DNA of 64,000 nt, taken from NCBI RefSeq assembly GCF_022427965.1, contig NZ_JAKTTI010000012.1:1-64000 (forward strand), given 5' to 3'. The notes beneath the pieces are model-generated. The model was not told where the DNA came from and ran no database searches. It worked only from the letters and a program-made list of their open reading frames with translations. Source of the stretch: Fredinandcohnia quinoae (lineage in GTDB: Bacteria > Bacillota > Bacilli > Bacillales > Bacillaceae_L). Numbering within the stretch: the stretch's first letter is position 1; each line of letters opens with the position of its first letter. This document shows positions 7,040-16,826 of the stretch, piece by piece. Made by a program: the position numbers and the translations under genes.

Positions 7040-9794
7040 TATCCTTCCTTTTCTTTGCTTCGAGTAATCTTTTTATACTCTCTTCTCTCTCTTCTGCTGT
7101 TCGTATCTTTTCTATTTTTTTCTTCGGTTTCTCTCGTTTCACTTCCATTTTTTCTTCAGTTGGAGGGATGTCCTCCTCCGTTACCTTCATATCTGTTTTA
7201 ACAACTGCTGCCCGTTTTGGTGGCTGAGGTACCCTCAATTTTTGTGGAATAATCTCAGGTCGACCTTCCTTACGAAACTTACCAAAAAGACGATTAATTC
7301 CAAAACGGCGAATCGTTATCTCGAAAAAGAATAGCAAAAATACAAGGAAAATTAACCAGTGACTAATCGGTTGCTTCAAATAGGATGTAGATGCAGAGTG
7401 ACGAAAGGAATCCTTTTCATCAGTAAGCTCCTTACCGCCTGTAATTTTCGTTATCTCCTTTAGTAATTCCTTATTTACTCCTTTTAATAAGTACTCATCC
7501 GAATATGGAACTGTAAACCCTGTTTGGTATACATGAATATCTCCTGCTTGATTTGTTTGTCTTACATTCAAGAAATACAAACCACTACTATCAGGCATCA
7601 TTAATTCATATTTTCCAGGGGCAACTAATTTTGTATTAACTTCAATACTCTCACCCTTCTCAGATAATACTGTTGTCTCAATTGGAAGAGAATTGTGAGT
7701 GGATCCTTCAAGTGTAACAATGGTATTGCCGTCATTCTTAGTAAGAGATATTTTATAGGGCTCTGTCTCGTACTGTGGCAGTGTTCTTGTAACAAGATGG
7801 TTGATGAACAATGGCCACTTCTCCCACCTTGCCCAGTCACCTGACCATTTCCCTGAAAAATCTGAAGTAAAGGCGATTGTATGTCCCATGCCATATTGCC
7901 ACTCAGCAAGAACAGGGTCTTCCTTTTCACTTATGAAAGGAGTCTGTGCCCTTGATTTAGATGTGGTCGCAATATAAGCATTCATTTGTGGTACTCCATT
8001 TTGAGTTAGAAAATTCCACTCTTGATTTGCTGTAATTACTGGATAAAATGGATTATCCTCAATATAGGTTCTCGTTGCCATAACAGTCTCTCTCGAAAGA
8101 ATGCTAGGAATAACCGAGGCATCTGTAACATCATAAAATCTTCCCGACCCCTGTGTTGCTAAATCCTCAAGTAGAGCGCGATCTGCATCAGAACCGATTG
8201 AAACTGTTGACAATGTAATATTTTTTTCTTTGCCTTCTTCTATTAAACTCTCATAGCTTCCACCTGTTGCTGACTGACCATCTGTAAGTAGAATAATATG
8301 CTTTCGCTGAAGCTTTAGATCTTCTAGTTCTTTGTAGGCCATTTCTAGTGAGCTATAGATTTCTGTGCCTCCACCTGGTGTAACGGAGAGAATTTTATCC
8401 ACTGCATCTTCCTTATCCTTAAGTGGTCCTGTCTCTACAATCACCCATGGTCGATCATCGAAAGCAATGAATCCTAATGTATCTTCCTCACGTAGGAGCT
8501 CAACAGATCTAGCCGCTGCTTCCTTAGCAAGCTCTAATTTATTTCCAGCCATACTACCAGAGCGGTCCATAACAATCACAAGTCCTAGTGATGGCATTTC
8601 TTTTTTTCCCTTAATATCCATATCGACAGGAAGAAGCTTTTCAATAGGTGTCTTAAAATACCCACCAAGACCAAAGCTTTCTTCACCACCAGCCATGACA
8701 AATCCTGTACCAAATTCCTTGACTGCCTGTTCAATCAAGAGCATTTGATTCTCAGAAATAACAGTTGCCGGCACATTATTAAAAATAATTGATCGGTAGG
8801 GTAGATACCCTGAAAGTACAGTAGGCAGCTTTTCAGGTGTAATCACATCTACAAGAAGTCCCGCTCCGCTCAGAATGGAATCAATTTGGCCACTTTCCTT
8901 CCCTTGAACGACCAATACCTTCGGTGTTCCCTTTACATTAGATACAGTGTACATCGAATTATTTTCGATAAATGCATCATTCTCTGCTATAATTTCCCCT
9001 TTAAAAATGGCCATTCCTGGTTCATCCATTTTATAGGAAAACTGATAGATATTCCTTCCTTCCTTCACATCGACCGTTTCTGTTAATACTTCTTGATCAT
9101 TGATCGAAATTCGAATCTTCGCCTTCTTTTGAGTATTACTATCAATCGTAAGGGATATTTGTGCTTCCTCCCCATTGTACATCGTAGGCGGCACATTTAA
9201 ATTGGTTAATGACATATCTTCCTGAAAACTCTGACTTAGTAGAACATAATCTAATTCTATTTTTCTATTTTTAAGAAGCTTAGCCGCTTCTTTACTGTTA
9301 CCTATCGTCTCATTTCCATCAGATAGAAGGATTATTCTTCCTCCAGCTTCTTTTGGAATGATTGAGGAAGCAAACTGAATTGCACCATTTAAATTGGTTT
9401 CTCTTCCGTCTACCTCTGTATTAAATTCAGAAATGGATGTCTTTTTTTCGCTAATTGTTTGCTCAATAGTAGCATCCTTACCCATCGTTACTATCGCAAA
9501 CTCATCATCCTTTTCTTTACTATTTATACTTTTTTCAATCCAATCAAGAGCTACATCATCTGTATTCCTTACACTATCTGACCGATCTACTAGGAAAATG
9601 ATAGTTTCACCTTTTACAGGCAAAAGAATTTGCGGGACAGCTAGGGCAAAAATTAATAAAATAAAGATAGCAGTTCTTAATCCAGCAATCAAATAATATT
9701 CCTTTTTTCTATTTTTTCTACTATATAAAAATACTAAAAACAATGCAGGAATTATTAAAAACAACAGAACAGGGAACTTAACCTCTAAATCCAC
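7035..9794 (-). CDS. Membrane protein with two VWA domains and a GATase-like insert
   Basis: A 919-residue membrane protein, last gene of the eight-gene operon. Two N-terminal membrane helices (about 7-24 and 38-58) are followed by a VWA domain with an intact metal site (DRSDS, D70/S72/S74), a beta-rich linker, a class I amidotransferase-like region at about 290-390 (FVMAGGEESFGLGGYF), and a second VWA domain with DRSGS (D410/S412/S414) and LLTDGQSATGG. A further beta-rich region, a membrane helix near 810-830 and a highly charged Lys/Glu cytoplasmic tail complete it. Start is GTG with GGGAGG 9 bases upstream; it overlaps the preceding gene by 17 bases. Bulk of the protein should lie outside the cytoplasm. 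Specific function unknown; two metal-dependent adhesion sites suggest protein binding. Confidence 0.85.
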   Translation of the reverse strand: MDLEVKFPVLLFLIIPALFLVFLYSRKNRKKEYYLIAGLRTAIFILLIFALAVPQILLPVKGETIIFLVDRSDSVRNTDDVALDWIEKSINSKEKDDEFAIVTMGKDATIEQTISEKKTSISEFNTEVDGRETNLNGAIQFASSIIPKEAGGRIILLSDGNETIGNSKEAAKLLKNRKIELDYVLLSQSFQEDMSLTNLNVPPTMYNGEEAQISLTIDSNTQKKAKIRISINDQEVLTETVDVKEGRNIYQFSYKMDEPGMAIFKGEIIAENDAFIENNSMYTVSNVKGTPKVLVVQGKESGQIDSILSGAGLLVDVITPEKLPTVLSGYLPYRSIIFNNVPATVISENQMLLIEQAVKEFGTGFVMAGGEESFGLGGYFKTPIEKLLPVDMDIKGKKEMPSLGLVIVMDRSGSMAGNKLELAKEAAARSVELLREEDTLGFIAFDDRPWVIVETGPLKDKEDAVDKILSVTPGGGTEIYSSLEMAYKELEDLKLQRKHIILLTDGQSATGGSYESLIEEGKEKNITLSTVSIGSDADRALLEDLATQGSGRFYDVTDASVIPSILSRETVMATRTYIEDNPFYPVITANQEWNFLTQNGVPQMNAYIATTSKSRAQTPFISEKEDPVLAEWQYGMGHTIAFTSDFSGKWSGDWARWEKWPLFINHLVTRTLPQYETEPYKISLTKNDGNTIVTLEGSTHNSLPIETTVLSEKGESIEVNTKLVAPGKYELMMPDSSGLYFLNVRQTNQAGDIHVYQTGFTVPYSDEYLLKGVNKELLKEITKITGGKELTDEKDSFRHSASTSYLKQPISHWLIFLVFLLFFFEITIRRFGINRLFGKFRKEGRPEIIPQKLRVPQPPKRAAVVKTDMKVTEEDIPPTEEKMEVKREKPKKKIEKIRTAEEREESIKRLLEAKKRKDR

Positions 9795-11541
9795 GACGGT
9801 ATACCTCCCATTCTAAAGCAAGTAAAAGTAGTGCAACAAACGCTAGCCAAAACCAAATTTGATCATTGCGGCTTTTTGTTTCCCTCGTTTCTGAAACCTG
9901 ATCTTCATTCATTTTGAAGGACTCCTCAAATGCCGGATGCTTCTCTCTGTCATCAACAAGAACAGAAAAATAATTTATCTTATCACCGGCAACTGCCTGA
10001 TACGTCCCTGGAAGTAATGGTGCCTTAAAACTTTCTTCTTGTAAATCGAGGGTATATAGATTTTCATCTTCATCATTATAAATCGCCCAATCTGAATAGC
10101 CCTTACTAACACTGATTGACTTTTCTTCACCTGGCCAAAAATATCCGAGAAAATCGGTTTGCTGTGAAAGCCATTGATAGCTGTTATAAAGGAAAATTGG
10201 AAAACCAGGCTGAAGTGGCCAATCAGAATCGGTCAAAGAAAAGTTCACGACGATTATAGGTTGTCCACCTCGTTTCCCCTTTTGAATTAATGGTACAGAA
10301 CCACTCTTTAAAACTGTTTCCCACTCACCAGCCATTTCTTTGACTGCAGAGGAGATATAGATCTTTTCATGGTCGACAAATTGCAATAATGAGTCATTCT
10401 CTGCCATTAGCGGCTCAGTTAGTTCAATCTTTTCATGACTTGAATTAAACAAGATAAGGGGCTTTTCAGGCAATTGCTTTAAAGTACTTGTTTCCTTTAT
10501 AACAATACCATTCATATTGTCAGTTATATTTTCCGCATCCGTTTGTAATACCTCTACACCGAGGGTCTGAAAACCCTTAACAGCAAATGGATTTATATCC
10601 CCAATCATATATATCGTTGGATTGGTTTCCGTATAAATAGAGGTTAAGTGATTATCCACGACGTATCCATCATCCTTATTAATTGTTGCTTCATAATAGG
10701 GCTTTTTAGGAAGTGAAGGAATTTGTAAAACAAATTGCTCTTGACCATTCATTGAAAGCTTTTTCTCAAAAAGCAATTCTTTCTCACTATGAATCTGAAA
10801 GGTTAACTCATGCTTCTTAAGAGATTGATTTTCGAGAACAGCCACACCAGAGATATTCTCAGCAACAGGTGCTACTCCAAAAGAAAGAAGCGTCAAATTA
10901 TTTATTTCCTTTCCAATATTATGTACTTCAATATATTGCTCGACTCCTGACAGCACCTTTTTATGAACTGAATCAGAAAAGATATGAATGGAAGTTCCTT
11001 TGCCAGAGGAAAGGGAGGTAGCAAGATTGACCGCTTGCTCCATCGATTCATGGTCATAGGTTAACTGTAGTTCATGAATAATCTTTTTGATAACACCTTC
11101 ATCCGTTTCATTGCTTAAAAGAATTTCAGGCTTTTGACCTGCTTTGATAAGCGTAACCCCTTGACCATTAAGTCGATCTACAAGACTAAGCATTTCCTCC
11201 TTCGCTTGAACAAAGCGAGTGGTCTTCTCATCTTTAGCAGACATAGAAGCAGATGAATCAATAATGAAGATGAGATGCTCACCTTGTAGGTCATCTTCCA
11301 TCCAGAATGGCCTTGTCAGCGCAAGCATCAGTAATATCAAGACGATAATTTGTAACCAGAATAATAGATTTTGTTGGAGCTTTTTCAACCATGGTGAGGC
11401 TTGCCATTCATTTAGAATCTGTTCCCAAAGTAGATTTGAGGGGATTTTCTTTTCTTCATACTGCTTTCGAAAAAAATAAAAAAGAATGACAGCCGCAATG
11501 AAAAAGCTCATGAGAAAAAACCATGGAAATAGAAATTGCAT
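9778..11541 (-). CDS. BatA-type membrane protein with VWA domain
   Basis: A 587-residue protein with the BatA N-terminal layout: a first membrane helix starting FLFPWFF, a basic loop with IPSNLLWEQ, a second helix near residues 57-77, then a VWA domain with DSSAS (D95/S97/S99). The rest is a long beta-rich region, ending in a membrane helix (IWFWLAFVALLLLALEWEVY) and a short basic tail. ATG at 11541 has GAGG 8 bases upstream; a GTG three codons earlier is less well spaced. BatA proteins are usually encoded beside MoxR ATPases and DUF58 proteins, exactly as here, and are thought to help assemble or maintain envelope complexes. Confidence 0.86.
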   Translation of the reverse strand: MQFLFPWFFLMSFFIAAVILFYFFRKQYEEKKIPSNLLWEQILNEWQASPWLKKLQQNLLFWLQIIVLILLMLALTRPFWMEDDLQGEHLIFIIDSSASMSAKDEKTTRFVQAKEEMLSLVDRLNGQGVTLIKAGQKPEILLSNETDEGVIKKIIHELQLTYDHESMEQAVNLATSLSSGKGTSIHIFSDSVHKKVLSGVEQYIEVHNIGKEINNLTLLSFGVAPVAENISGVAVLENQSLKKHELTFQIHSEKELLFEKKLSMNGQEQFVLQIPSLPKKPYYEATINKDDGYVVDNHLTSIYTETNPTIYMIGDINPFAVKGFQTLGVEVLQTDAENITDNMNGIVIKETSTLKQLPEKPLILFNSSHEKIELTEPLMAENDSLLQFVDHEKIYISSAVKEMAGEWETVLKSGSVPLIQKGKRGGQPIIVVNFSLTDSDWPLQPGFPIFLYNSYQWLSQQTDFLGYFWPGEEKSISVSKGYSDWAIYNDEDENLYTLDLQEESFKAPLLPGTYQAVAGDKINYFSVLVDDREKHPAFEESFKMNEDQVSETRETKSRNDQIWFWLAFVALLLLALEWEVYRRGFRG

Positions 11542-11572
11542 ATCTTTCACCTCGATCGAGTACTTCTAGGCT

Positions 11573-12439
11573 TTATCTAATTAACCCCCTACTAGGAAGT
11601 TCGTGGAATAAAATGGATTGCAAATTGCTATCATCGACTACTGGAATATAATGGCCCCCGTAACGCCTACATAACCGTTCTAGACCTCTGTTATGCTCCT
11701 TTAGACGTTTTTCGTAATCGGAAATAATAATTGGATTTATACTGACATTTACTGCAATATTTGATTCACTATCAATTAATTTTAGATCCCCCATATAAGT
11801 TGGTAAAATCTCCTCACTGCTTAACACCTGAAAAAGCCATATTTCCTGTTTTAAGGAACTAAGTTTTTTTAAGAGAGCCTCGACTTTATCCAATTCCTCC
11901 AACCCGTCAGTAATTAAAATCGTTAGCTGCTGATTTTTTGTTACCGTATTTTGAAGACTTGTAATAAATTCACCGGTTTGTTCATTTTCTGTTAATGAAA
12001 GAATTTCTAAATAGGTTCTTCGACTCGATACAGCCCCCTTTCTTCGGACTGCTTGCAAATTTTTCGAAGCAACAGGAGAAAAAAATAACCGATCTTCACT
12101 AGCGAGTACAATATAACTCAAAAATGCCGCTAATTGCTTTGAGAATTCCCATTTACTCGTTATAGCTCTCATCGAGGATGTAGCATCTAAATAGATTGCA
12201 ATCGCTAGCTCTTGTTCATCTAAATATCGCTTAATATAATGCTTTTGTGTTCTACCATACACATTCCAGTCGATTTGTCGAATATCATCACCTGGTTGAT
12301 ATGCTCTAAAATCGGAAAATTCCAATGAAGAACCGAAATGGCTTGATTGTCTTGAACCTTTATGAAGCCCTCTTTTTCTTGTCTTCACCACTAGCTGCAT
12401 TTTTTGAAGCCTTCCAAGAATGGCTTGCTGATTATTCAT
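11573..12439 (-). CDS. DUF58 domain protein
   Basis: A 288-residue protein with the DUF58 signature PGDDIRQIDWNVYGR and the following LDATSSM metal-site-like motif of a VWA-like fold (TILITDGLEEL is the second half). No membrane helix is evident, so it is probably cytoplasmic or peripheral and works with the MoxR ATPase encoded just upstream, with which it overlaps by 4 bases (ATGA, 12436-12439). Such overlap implies coupled translation. Two other VWA genes follow. The exact role of DUF58 proteins is not known. Confidence 0.9.
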   Translation of the reverse strand: MNNQQAILGRLQKMQLVVKTRKRGLHKGSRQSSHFGSSLEFSDFRAYQPGDDIRQIDWNVYGRTQKHYIKRYLDEQELAIAIYLDATSSMRAITSKWEFSKQLAAFLSYIVLASEDRLFFSPVASKNLQAVRRKGAVSSRRTYLEILSLTENEQTGEFITSLQNTVTKNQQLTILITDGLEELDKVEALLKKLSSLKQEIWLFQVLSSEEILPTYMGDLKLIDSESNIAVNVSINPIIISDYEKRLKEHNRGLERLCRRYGGHYIPVVDDSNLQSILFHELPSRGLIR

Positions 12440-13443
12440 CTCGCTTTAGCTCCCTGTGGATTTTTAAAATTGATTATCTCTGTAATAATCTCTTCTACAG
12501 ATATCCCAGTTGCCTCACCCTCAAAATTCATAAGAATTCGATGTCTTAGAACGGGTAATGCAAGTTTTTTGATATCCCCAATGGAAACATGATATCTACC
12601 CAAACACATTGCCCTTGCCTTTGCCATTTGGATTAGACTTTGAAGCCCCCTTGGACCGCTACCGTACTGAACATATCGTTGAACTATATCTGGGGCATCA
12701 GAATCAGGATGTGTGGCTGAAATAATCTCTACAGCCAAATTGAGGATTTCCTCTGATACTAAAATTTCCTTTGAAAGCTTTTGTAACTCCAGTACTTCTT
12801 GAAGCGTTGCCACCTTTTCCAGTGAAGTGGAATGTACCCCAGTCGTTCTAATCGCAATTTCCTTTAACTCTTCCTTAGATGGGTAACCAACATGAATTTT
12901 ACAAATAAAACGGTCCAATTGTGCCTCAGGAAGTGGATACGTTCCTTCCATATCAATCGGGTTTTGTGTAGCTAGAACAAAGAATGGGTTTTCCATCGCT
13001 TTTGTCTCACTCATAATCGTGACTGTTTTCTCGCCCATTGCTTCTAGAAGAGCACTTTGTGTTTTTGGGGTTGCTCTGTTAATTTCATCAGCTAGCACGA
13101 TATTCGCAAACAAAGGTCCTTGATGAAAAGCAAATTTCTGTCTTCCGTTCTCATCCAACTGAAGAAGCATTGTTCCAGTAATATCTGCTGGCATTAAATC
13201 CGGTGTGAATTGTATTCTTGAAAATTGTAAATCGAGGCATTGTGCAATCGTTTTAATAAGCATCGTCTTCCCAAGTCCAGGTAATCCTTCAAGTAGGACA
13301 TGTCCTCCTGAAAAAATACTCCATAATACTTGATCAATGACTTCATCCTGTCCGACAATGAATGATTTTATCTCTTTGGTCACTCTCGCAACGGTGTCTG
13401 CAGCTATAGCAAATTGTTGTTCTTTTTCTTTTATAGAAGACAT
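12436..13443 (-). CDS. MoxR family AAA+ ATPase
   Basis: A 335-residue AAA+ ATPase of the MoxR class. Walker A is GLPGLGKT (53-60), Walker B VLADE with sensor-type INRATPKTQSALLEAM after it (from 119), and FVLATQNPIDMEGTYPLPEA gives sensor 1 and the MoxR insert. A C-terminal lid follows. MoxR proteins use ATP to remodel or activate partner proteins, typically through VWA-domain adaptors, which are encoded directly downstream here. GAGGAG lies 8 bases before the ATG. Six bases separate it from the upstream Gly-Ser protein gene. Confidence 0.93.
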   Translation of the reverse strand: MSSIKEKEQQFAIAADTVARVTKEIKSFIVGQDEVIDQVLWSIFSGGHVLLEGLPGLGKTMLIKTIAQCLDLQFSRIQFTPDLMPADITGTMLLQLDENGRQKFAFHQGPLFANIVLADEINRATPKTQSALLEAMGEKTVTIMSETKAMENPFFVLATQNPIDMEGTYPLPEAQLDRFICKIHVGYPSKEELKEIAIRTTGVHSTSLEKVATLQEVLELQKLSKEILVSEEILNLAVEIISATHPDSDAPDIVQRYVQYGSGPRGLQSLIQMAKARAMCLGRYHVSIGDIKKLALPVLRHRILMNFEGEATGISVEEIITEIINFKNPQGAKAR

Positions 13444-13448
13444 CTATT

Positions 13449-15035
<1,587 letters not shown>

Positions 15036-15048
15036 GTAATCCCATCCT

Positions 15049-15894
15049 TTATCCCTTTTTCATATTTTGCCGAAGCTTTTTTATACTGACCAATAACGCA
15101 CCTAAAAAGATGACCGTATAAGATATCAAGAAAGAAGCCCAAAGCGGAAATTCAATTCCCGTTACCCGTTGTATTTCATTATTTATTTCAGGTTGAAATG
15201 ATCCCAATAACACAATTGGCGGGTTCAACATAGCTGTAAAATACGGTGCTGGGTTTGTCGTAGGTACACTAGGATTATAAAAGCCTTGATTCATTTGCAT
15301 AAGAATCAGGGTCAAAAATGCTGTCCCTCCAGCCAAGAATAATGTGACCCCATAAGTAGTTACCATTGAAACAATCGTTTTTCGAATGAGCGTTGAAAAA
15401 AGAACTCCAATACTTCCAAATGTGATAATCGTGAACGTATAAAAGCCAAGGGATGTTAGTACTTGACCCGGTGATATACCGCCAAATAAAAATACGATGC
15501 TGTATAATGGCAAGCTTGCAACAATTAATAGCAATAGGAATGAAACAGACGAGATGAGCTTGCTTATGATTATACTTGTTGAGCTTTGAGCTGTAGTTAA
15601 CAAGATATTTAAGGTTTGTCGTTCACGTTCACTGCTTATTACCCCAGCTGTTAATCCAGGTGTAATAAATAATATTAAAGCCAATTGAAGGATCGACAGG
15701 ATCATGAACATTTCCCTGCTTTGATCAGGCTTAAAAAAGCCTTGATTGGATTGTAATGATTCAATGAATACAAATCCTATGACTAAAATTCCAAGGGCAA
15801 GCAAATAAAAGAGCAAGCCTAAATAACTTTTAAATGTCCGGAAACGGAGCTTGAATTCTTTATTTAACACTGGATTGATCACTAGGTTTTTCAT
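15049..15894 (-). CDS. ABC-2 type transporter permease (GldF-like)
   Basis: A 281-residue ABC-2 membrane subunit with six predicted membrane segments. The cytoplasmic N terminus (NPVLNKEFKLRFRTFKSYLG) and the SSERERQTLNILLTTAQSS coupling-helix region are typical of this family. It overlaps the ATPase gene by 4 bases (15891-15894), so the two are translationally coupled. A single ABC-2 permease plus a large exported protein with a GATase-like region resembles the GldA-GldF-GldG arrangement of Bacteroidetes, but only in layout. The transported substrate is unknown. Confidence 0.87.
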   Translation of the reverse strand: MKNLVINPVLNKEFKLRFRTFKSYLGLLFYLLALGILVIGFVFIESLQSNQGFFKPDQSREMFMILSILQLALILFITPGLTAGVISSERERQTLNILLTTAQSSTSIIISKLISSVSFLLLLIVASLPLYSIVFLFGGISPGQVLTSLGFYTFTIITFGSIGVLFSTLIRKTIVSMVTTYGVTLFLAGGTAFLTLILMQMNQGFYNPSVPTTNPAPYFTAMLNPPIVLLGSFQPEINNEIQRVTGIEFPLWASFLISYTVIFLGALLVSIKKLRQNMKKG

Positions 15895-16826
15895 GAAAGC
15901 TCTACCCCCTTTGTAATTTCCATAAATACATCCTCTAAATCCGTTTCCACTTCTGTAAAGCTGTATATTGGCAATTCTTGTAGGACTGCTTTTTTTAGTA
16001 ATTGAGTTTGTTCTTCTGATGAGCCTTTAAATATAAATTGCAGGGAATCCTCCTCTTCAAGCCGCACTAGCTTCGAAACAAACGGGTTATCTTCAAAGAA
16101 AGCGATTCCCTTTTCAATCTCATCATTCATTTTCACGATTATCATTTTTTCTCCCCGAAGCTGAGCCTGTATATCTGAAACAGCCCCTTCCGCAACGAGC
16201 TTTCCTTGATCAATAATTCCAATTACATCACACATTTCAGCAAGCTCTGGGAGTATATGTGAAGAAATCAAAATCGTTTTCCCCATACTTTTAAGCTCTT
16301 TCAATATCTCCCTCATTTCGACCCGTGCACGTGGATCAAGGCCTGATGCCGGTTCATCTAGGATTAGCACCTCTGGATCGTGAATTAAACTTCTTGCCAA
16401 ACATAGGCGTTGCTTCATCCCTCTTGACAATAAATCTACATATGAATCCCGCTTATGCGATAGATTGACAAGATCCAAAAGCTGCGGGATTAATTTCTGC
16501 CGTTCCTCCAATGGAATCCCATAACTAGCCCCATAAAAATGCATATATTCATCTGCCTTCAGTTGATCATACACTCCGAAGAAATCAGGCATATATCCAA
16601 TCTGTCTTCTTACCATCTTCGTATCCTTTTGAACATTATAACCATTAATATAGGCAGAACCACTAGATGGAGCCAATAAAGTCGCTAGAATTGAAAAGGT
16701 TGTTGATTTACCTGCACCGTTTTGTCCAACAAACCCAAAGACACTTCCTTTTTCGATTTGTAGACTTAGTGAATCAAGTGCAGTAAATTTTCCATATCGT
16801 TTCGTAAGTTCGATAATTTCAATCAT
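15891..16826 (-). CDS. ABC transporter ATP-binding protein
   Basis: A 311-residue nucleotide-binding subunit. Walker A GQNGAGKST (34-42), Q-loop region IGYMPDFFGVYDQL, an unusual signature LSRGMKQRL in place of LSGGQ (133-141), and Walker B VLILDEPASGLD. The C-terminal third (about 220-311) is the extension found in drug/polysaccharide-type ABC-2 exporters. It starts inside the stop of the 790-residue exported protein (4-base overlap at 16823-16826) and overlaps the permease gene by 4 bases at the other end, so the three form one unit. Confidence 0.92.
   Translation of the reverse strand: MIEIIELTKRYGKFTALDSLSLQIEKGSVFGFVGQNGAGKSTTFSILATLLAPSSGSAYINGYNVQKDTKMVRRQIGYMPDFFGVYDQLKADEYMHFYGASYGIPLEERQKLIPQLLDLVNLSHKRDSYVDLLSRGMKQRLCLARSLIHDPEVLILDEPASGLDPRARVEMREILKELKSMGKTILISSHILPELAEMCDVIGIIDQGKLVAEGAVSDIQAQLRGEKMIIVKMNDEIEKGIAFFEDNPFVSKLVRLEEEDSLQFIFKGSSEEQTQLLKKAVLQELPIYSFTEVETDLEDVFMEITKGVELS

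Noticed and set aside
9778-13443. MoxR-VWA ternary conflict (anti-phage) system
   Set aside because: No toxin or effector domain is recognised and the ABC-exporter part points to an envelope role; kept only as a possibility.
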